A stretch of DNA of 64,000 nt. Origin: Limisoma sp963601185 (GTDB lineage: Bacteria > Bacteroidota > Bacteroidia > Bacteroidales > Muribaculaceae). Where the stretch lies: the NCBI GenBank assembly GCA_963601185.1, contig CAVCEE010000004.1, positions 78,419 through 142,418 of the forward strand. The letters run 5' to 3'. This document shows positions 61,021-64,000 of the stretch, one piece after another. A program made the translations under genes and the position numbers. The notes beneath the pieces are model-generated. The model ran no database searches, was not told the DNA's origin, and saw only the letters and a list, made by a program, of their open reading frames with translations. Each line of letters starts with the position of its first letter. Position 1 is the stretch's first letter.

Positions 61021-62364
61021 TTAGTATTGATAATCTGTATTGATTTCTATCTTGTAGGTAATGGTGTTGCCGCCAACGTTGACTTGCATCTGGTAGATGG
61101 CATAGCCGTTGCGCTTGGCTGCCACCGCCTCGATTATGCCTGTGGAGCGGTTAATCCACGGCTCGGTGCTGAAGATGCCGTTGCCGCTCTCGATGGCAGG
61201 GTCTGCCTCGAGGAGCGAAAGTCCGTCGGTGCCGTCGGCAAATGTCCATCCGCCAGTGCCGTATGCCACTACCGAGGCGTCGGCTGCGGAAATGACCTTC
61301 GGCTTGATGTGGAAGTCGCCGTAGGTGCGCAGCGTCACTTTCAGCGTGCCGTTGCTGTTTTCCACCAGAGGGAGTACGCCGATGGGCGTGAATGCCGTTA
61401 CGTCAAATTCAATCTTGTAGTTGTTGATTTTCACCACCGGCAGCGAGCGGTAGTCATCGCGGGCAATCTGCGACCAGTTGAGCATCGTGAATCGCTGTGA
61501 CGCTGCGTCGTCGGTCTCAATCATCAGTGTGAAATATTGCGTTGTGGAGGCTTCGCTCTCGTTGAGGTAGAACGTTACGTCGTGCGACTCGTAGGGAGCG
61601 AGTGTTGCACTGCCGCCGCTGCCGTTGATGTCGTCAACGTAGAATTCGCCTTTGCTTGCATTCGGGGCGATGTTGGGTACTATGGTCTCAACGCCGCCGT
61701 CGGTAACTTTCTTAGGGAAGAGATACACGTTGTCGCTGCCGTTGTAGGTGATGTCGCTGATGCCTATGCGCTTGATGGAGATGGCTTCGGAGGTGATGTT
61801 GGTGAGGCGTAGGTGCATCTTTGCCACCATGCGTATCACTTCAAGATTCACGACTTTGGTCGACGATGTGATGCTTACCGTCTGCTTGTTGCTCATCGGG
61901 ATGCCGTTGGGGAAGTCGTCGATGCCGCTCTGATTGCCGCTGACGCTGAACTTCTGGTCGTCGAAGCCTGAAGGCAATGCTGCTGGGAAGGTGGTTATGC
62001 TGCCGAGACCCACATCGGTGCGGCTCATATTGGCAAACGAGTAGAATGTCGTTTCGCCGGGGTCGAGCGTAAGGGTGAAGCCGTCGGTCTCTTTCTCTGA
62101 GGCGAGAGTGCCGCTCTCCACGATGGCAAGAATTTTGCCGTTTTGCACCACGGCTACAAACCAGTTTTTCATCATCTCGCCGTCCTCGCCGTAGTCCGGG
62201 TCGAGTGCCCACGAGGCACGTGTGCCGCCGGCTTTCGACGACAGGCTTACCGTGACTGTCGCCTTGCCGCCGGTGATTGGCTCATCGGCTTCGGAGGAGC
62301 ATGCCGAGAGGCATCCGAGGAGGATGGCCAGACAGCAGTACATTTTTATGCGTAGCATCTTCAT
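61021..62364 (-). CDS. Mfa1-family fimbrillin-like lipoprotein (minor or anchor)
   Basis: A 447-residue lipoprotein. The signal ends in CLSACSSEADE, with Cys lipidation, and the mature part starts ITGGKATVTVSLSS, followed by strand-rich segments. These features match the fimbrillin (Mfa1/FimA-like) group, which is carried to the outer membrane as lipoproteins and processed by Rgp-type proteases before polymerising. The RTGASW-like RASWALD near residue 45 may be a processing region, but this is uncertain. ATG at 62364 is preferred over a start 16 codons upstream, since it starts the signal peptide. It is second in the operon, 11 nt after the upstream lipoprotein. Confidence 0.78.
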   Translation of the reverse strand: MKMLRIKMYCCLAILLGCLSACSSEADEPITGGKATVTVSLSSKAGGTRASWALDPDYGEDGEMMKNWFVAVVQNGKILAIVESGTLASEKETDGFTLTLDPGETTFYSFANMSRTDVGLGSITTFPAALPSGFDDQKFSVSGNQSGIDDFPNGIPMSNKQTVSITSSTKVVNLEVIRMVAKMHLRLTNITSEAISIKRIGISDITYNGSDNVYLFPKKVTDGGVETIVPNIAPNASKGEFYVDDINGSGGSATLAPYESHDVTFYLNESEASTTQYFTLMIETDDAASQRFTMLNWSQIARDDYRSLPVVKINNYKIEFDVTAFTPIGVLPLVENSNGTLKVTLRTYGDFHIKPKVISAADASVVAYGTGGWTFADGTDGLSLLEADPAIESGNGIFSTEPWINRSTGIIEAVAAKRNGYAIYQMQVNVGGNTITYKIEINTDYQY

Positions 62365-62375
62365 AGTCGTGGAGT

Positions 62376-63758
62376 TTAGATGATTATGTCGGGGTGGATG
62401 TAGGAAGCCCATGGACGCACGCTGATGGTGAACATCATGGCTTCGCCCATCACCTTGGAAATCTCTATCTTATAGATGTTGTTGCGCACAGTGCCGTAGA
62501 GCATCGGGGTGTCGGCGGTAGCCGAGGTGCTGTCCTGGTAACTGTGGCGGATGTAGTAGCGGTAGGTTTTGTCCTTGCCGGCGGCTCCTGCCTTGGGCTG
62601 GTGGTTGGTGGTGTCCCACTCGTCGGCGGTGTAGTAAGTGCCGCGGAACTCTATGCCGGTGGCGTAGGTGGTGTTGTTGTCGAGAGTGGTGTTCTCCATC
62701 GTGTAGCCGAGTACATAGAAGTTGCTGCCGCTCAACGGCTGCACCTTGTAGTCGCTGAGGTCGGACGGGAGAGTGCCGAAGTTGGCGTAGCGGTCAGCCA
62801 TCGTGGTGGCTGCCGCTGCGGTTTTCTGCGTGGTCCACGGGTCAATAACATAGTTGCCGGTGCTGGCATCGAGACCAACGACCTCATCGCCGAGATAGTC
62901 GGTGTCGGTGATGTTCAGTGTGCCGGCGACTCGGTTAGCCACGCGGCGGAATACGTAACTGTCGGCGTTCATACAGTTGATAGGGCCGGCATATTTCATT
63001 ACCAGTCCGCCGGCATTCTTCGTTATACCGTCCGACTCCACTACGGCATCGTAGACATAGCCGCCAAGGCTGGCGTCGTAGGCGGCGTTGGGAAGGAAGT
63101 CGATGCGCGAAGCCAGTCGCTCGATGTTGATTGGCACAATCACCGGGTCGTCCTTCGTGCCTGAGCCGGAGGTGTTGGACTCCGTGATTACGGCATCCTT
63201 CTGCGATGACAGCATAAAGTAGTCGTAGTTTTCAGGCTTGCCGCCGTTGGTGTGCCACTGCGTTGAGCCGGCGAGCATATCGCGCACCTCGGCAACGGTC
63301 TTGCCGATATAGTAGTCGGCGGTGTTGTCGGTGTTGGCAACCGCAAGGGCGTGGTAGCGTTGGCTATTGATGAATGCCAGCGGACATTCGCGCGCCTCGG
63401 TGGTGTAGTAGCGGCCGGATGAAGAATATTGTTCGGTGAGTTGGCTACCCTCGAAACGGAGGGCTTGGATAATCTTTATGGAGTTTGCCATCGCGTCAGA
63501 CATGTTGAGGTCGGCATCGTCGTAGCCGTCGGTGGTGTAGATCAGAAGCACCACGTTGTCCACACGGCTTTCGTTGTCGGTTGCCGACTCGCGTGTCGCT
63601 GCGCGCGACCTTGCAGAATTGTCGATGTTGATAATCAACGAGATGTACTTTACGTCTTTGCTTGGCTTGACATCATCGTCCGACTTGCACGATGTGACAA
63701 TGCACAACAAGGACATAAGCACAAAAATTGCTAATGGACAAAGTCCTTTACGTTTCAT
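62376..63758 (-). CDS. Mfa1-like fimbrial major subunit lipoprotein
   Basis: A 460-residue lipoprotein with lipobox CIVTSC and SKDDDVK-type linker after it. Mid-protein segments resemble Mfa1 family fimbrillins (VPINIERLASRIDFLPNA and the late MLYGTVRNNIYKIEISKVMGE, where the pattern YGTVRNNxYK is characteristic). A N-terminal NIDNSARSRAAT is Arg-rich, like the region cleaved by gingipain-type proteases during assembly. It is first in the operon. ATG at 63758 is chosen over a TTG four codons earlier. No clear promoter was found in the 170 nt upstream. Confidence 0.83.
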   Translation of the reverse strand: MKRKGLCPLAIFVLMSLLCIVTSCKSDDDVKPSKDVKYISLIINIDNSARSRAATRESATDNESRVDNVVLLIYTTDGYDDADLNMSDAMANSIKIIQALRFEGSQLTEQYSSSGRYYTTEARECPLAFINSQRYHALAVANTDNTADYYIGKTVAEVRDMLAGSTQWHTNGGKPENYDYFMLSSQKDAVITESNTSGSGTKDDPVIVPINIERLASRIDFLPNAAYDASLGGYVYDAVVESDGITKNAGGLVMKYAGPINCMNADSYVFRRVANRVAGTLNITDTDYLGDEVVGLDASTGNYVIDPWTTQKTAAAATTMADRYANFGTLPSDLSDYKVQPLSGSNFYVLGYTMENTTLDNNTTYATGIEFRGTYYTADEWDTTNHQPKAGAAGKDKTYRYYIRHSYQDSTSATADTPMLYGTVRNNIYKIEISKVMGEAMMFTISVRPWASYIHPDIII

Positions 63759-63932
63759 TTTTTCTCCCAATTAGTTTGCACTATGCCGCCTTCGTGCTGT
63801 AGACCCTCCGGAATAAAATCAATTTGGCTATATTTAGTGACGGTAGGAAGGACTTTGGCTTGATTACGATGGCTATAGTGTGCTATTTTTACAAAAAAAT
63901 CCCATAATCTCGTTACAGGATTTAAAGATTTG

Positions 63933-64000
63933 CGCTTCAAGATGGACTTGAACCAACGACCCCCTGATTAACAGTCAGGTGCTCTAACCAACTGAGCTAT
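63933..64000 (-). tRNA. tRNA-Asn (anticodon GTT), partial
   Basis: The anticodon loop CTGTTAA gives GTT, and the T-loop is TTCAAGT. The D-arm (AGCTCAGTTGGTTAGAGC) is complete. The 5' acceptor strand lies beyond the window end, so the gene is truncated by the window edge, not by a mutation. One T-T mismatch in the T-stem is noted. Confidence 0.88.

Noticed and set aside
63755..63940. 61-codon frame upstream of the fimbrial operon
   Set aside because: It overlaps the first gene start and shows no signal or family; no coding evidence.

Overview
The window looks like a chromosomal segment from a gut-type member of the order Bacteroidales, plausibly Muribaculaceae or a close relative; the family is an inference. 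Support comes from Bacteroidetes promoters (TTG/TTTG at -33 and TAnnTTTG at -7), type IX secretion (T9SS) cargo proteins plus a PorW/SprE-type lipoprotein, a Mfa1-like fimbrial operon, an arginine operon led by ArgR, Kdo transferase and other lipid A functions, and a succinate/acetate CoA-transferase typical of fermenters. No rRNA operon, CRISPR array, transposase, integrase or phage gene was seen. Gene density is high and most genes sit in short, overlapping operons.

Layout. 1-5.1 kb: tRNA-Arg, a PfkB kinase, a small barrel-like protein, a protein made of 21-residue repeats, a 790-residue T9SS cargo protein and tRNA-Pro. 5.1-11.7 kb: waaA, gltX, CoA-transferase, an HD hydrolase and a Na+-coupled symporter. 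11.7-16.8 kb: porW-like lipoprotein, DUF4250 and a small partner, then another secreted protein. 17-20.2 kb: tRNA-Met, a YitT membrane protein and an fdtA-fdtA-fdtB amino-sugar cassette. 20.4-26.2 kb: PBP4-type carboxypeptidase, an acidic protein, rsmI, a coiled-coil lipoprotein, and preA. 26.3-33 kb: a tripartite RND efflux operon ending in an lpxA-like gene. 33.2-34.5 kb: HD protein and YgjP-like metalloprotease. 34.8-39 kb: tRNA-Lys, a nonulosonic-acid cassette (legB, an ATP-grasp gene, neuB), the SRP RNA with tRNA-Thr, and tRNA-Pro, with REP-like palindromes between them. 39-44.1 kb: queA, nadK, pdxJ and exbB-exbD-tonB-like. 44.2-49.1 kb: argR, GNAT, argG, argC, argD and a short ssb. 49.1-55.6 kb: a six-gene operon (methyltransferase, YycJ-like MBL hydrolase, two rhomboids, EEP hydrolase, M3 peptidase). 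55.7-63.8 kb: two Mfa1-family lipoproteins followed by a 1768-residue T9SS protein. The window ends inside tRNA-Asn.

How the parts connect. Much of the window builds the cell surface: Kdo and lipid A acylation, amino sugars (FdtA/B, LegB/NeuB), peptidoglycan trimming, TonB energisation, efflux, and protein export by T9SS. Proteins at 2.3, 15.1 and 55.7 kb carry C-terminal segments resembling T9SS sorting domains, and the PorW-like lipoprotein at 11.8 kb is a likely part of their export system, although no core T9SS gene lies here. The best candidates for undescribed biology are the fimbrial operon with its giant tip-like adhesin, the ATP-grasp enzyme between LegB and NeuB, the tandem divergent FdtA pair, PreA with a PreT-like cysteine-rich head, and the SRP RNA joined almost directly to a tRNA.
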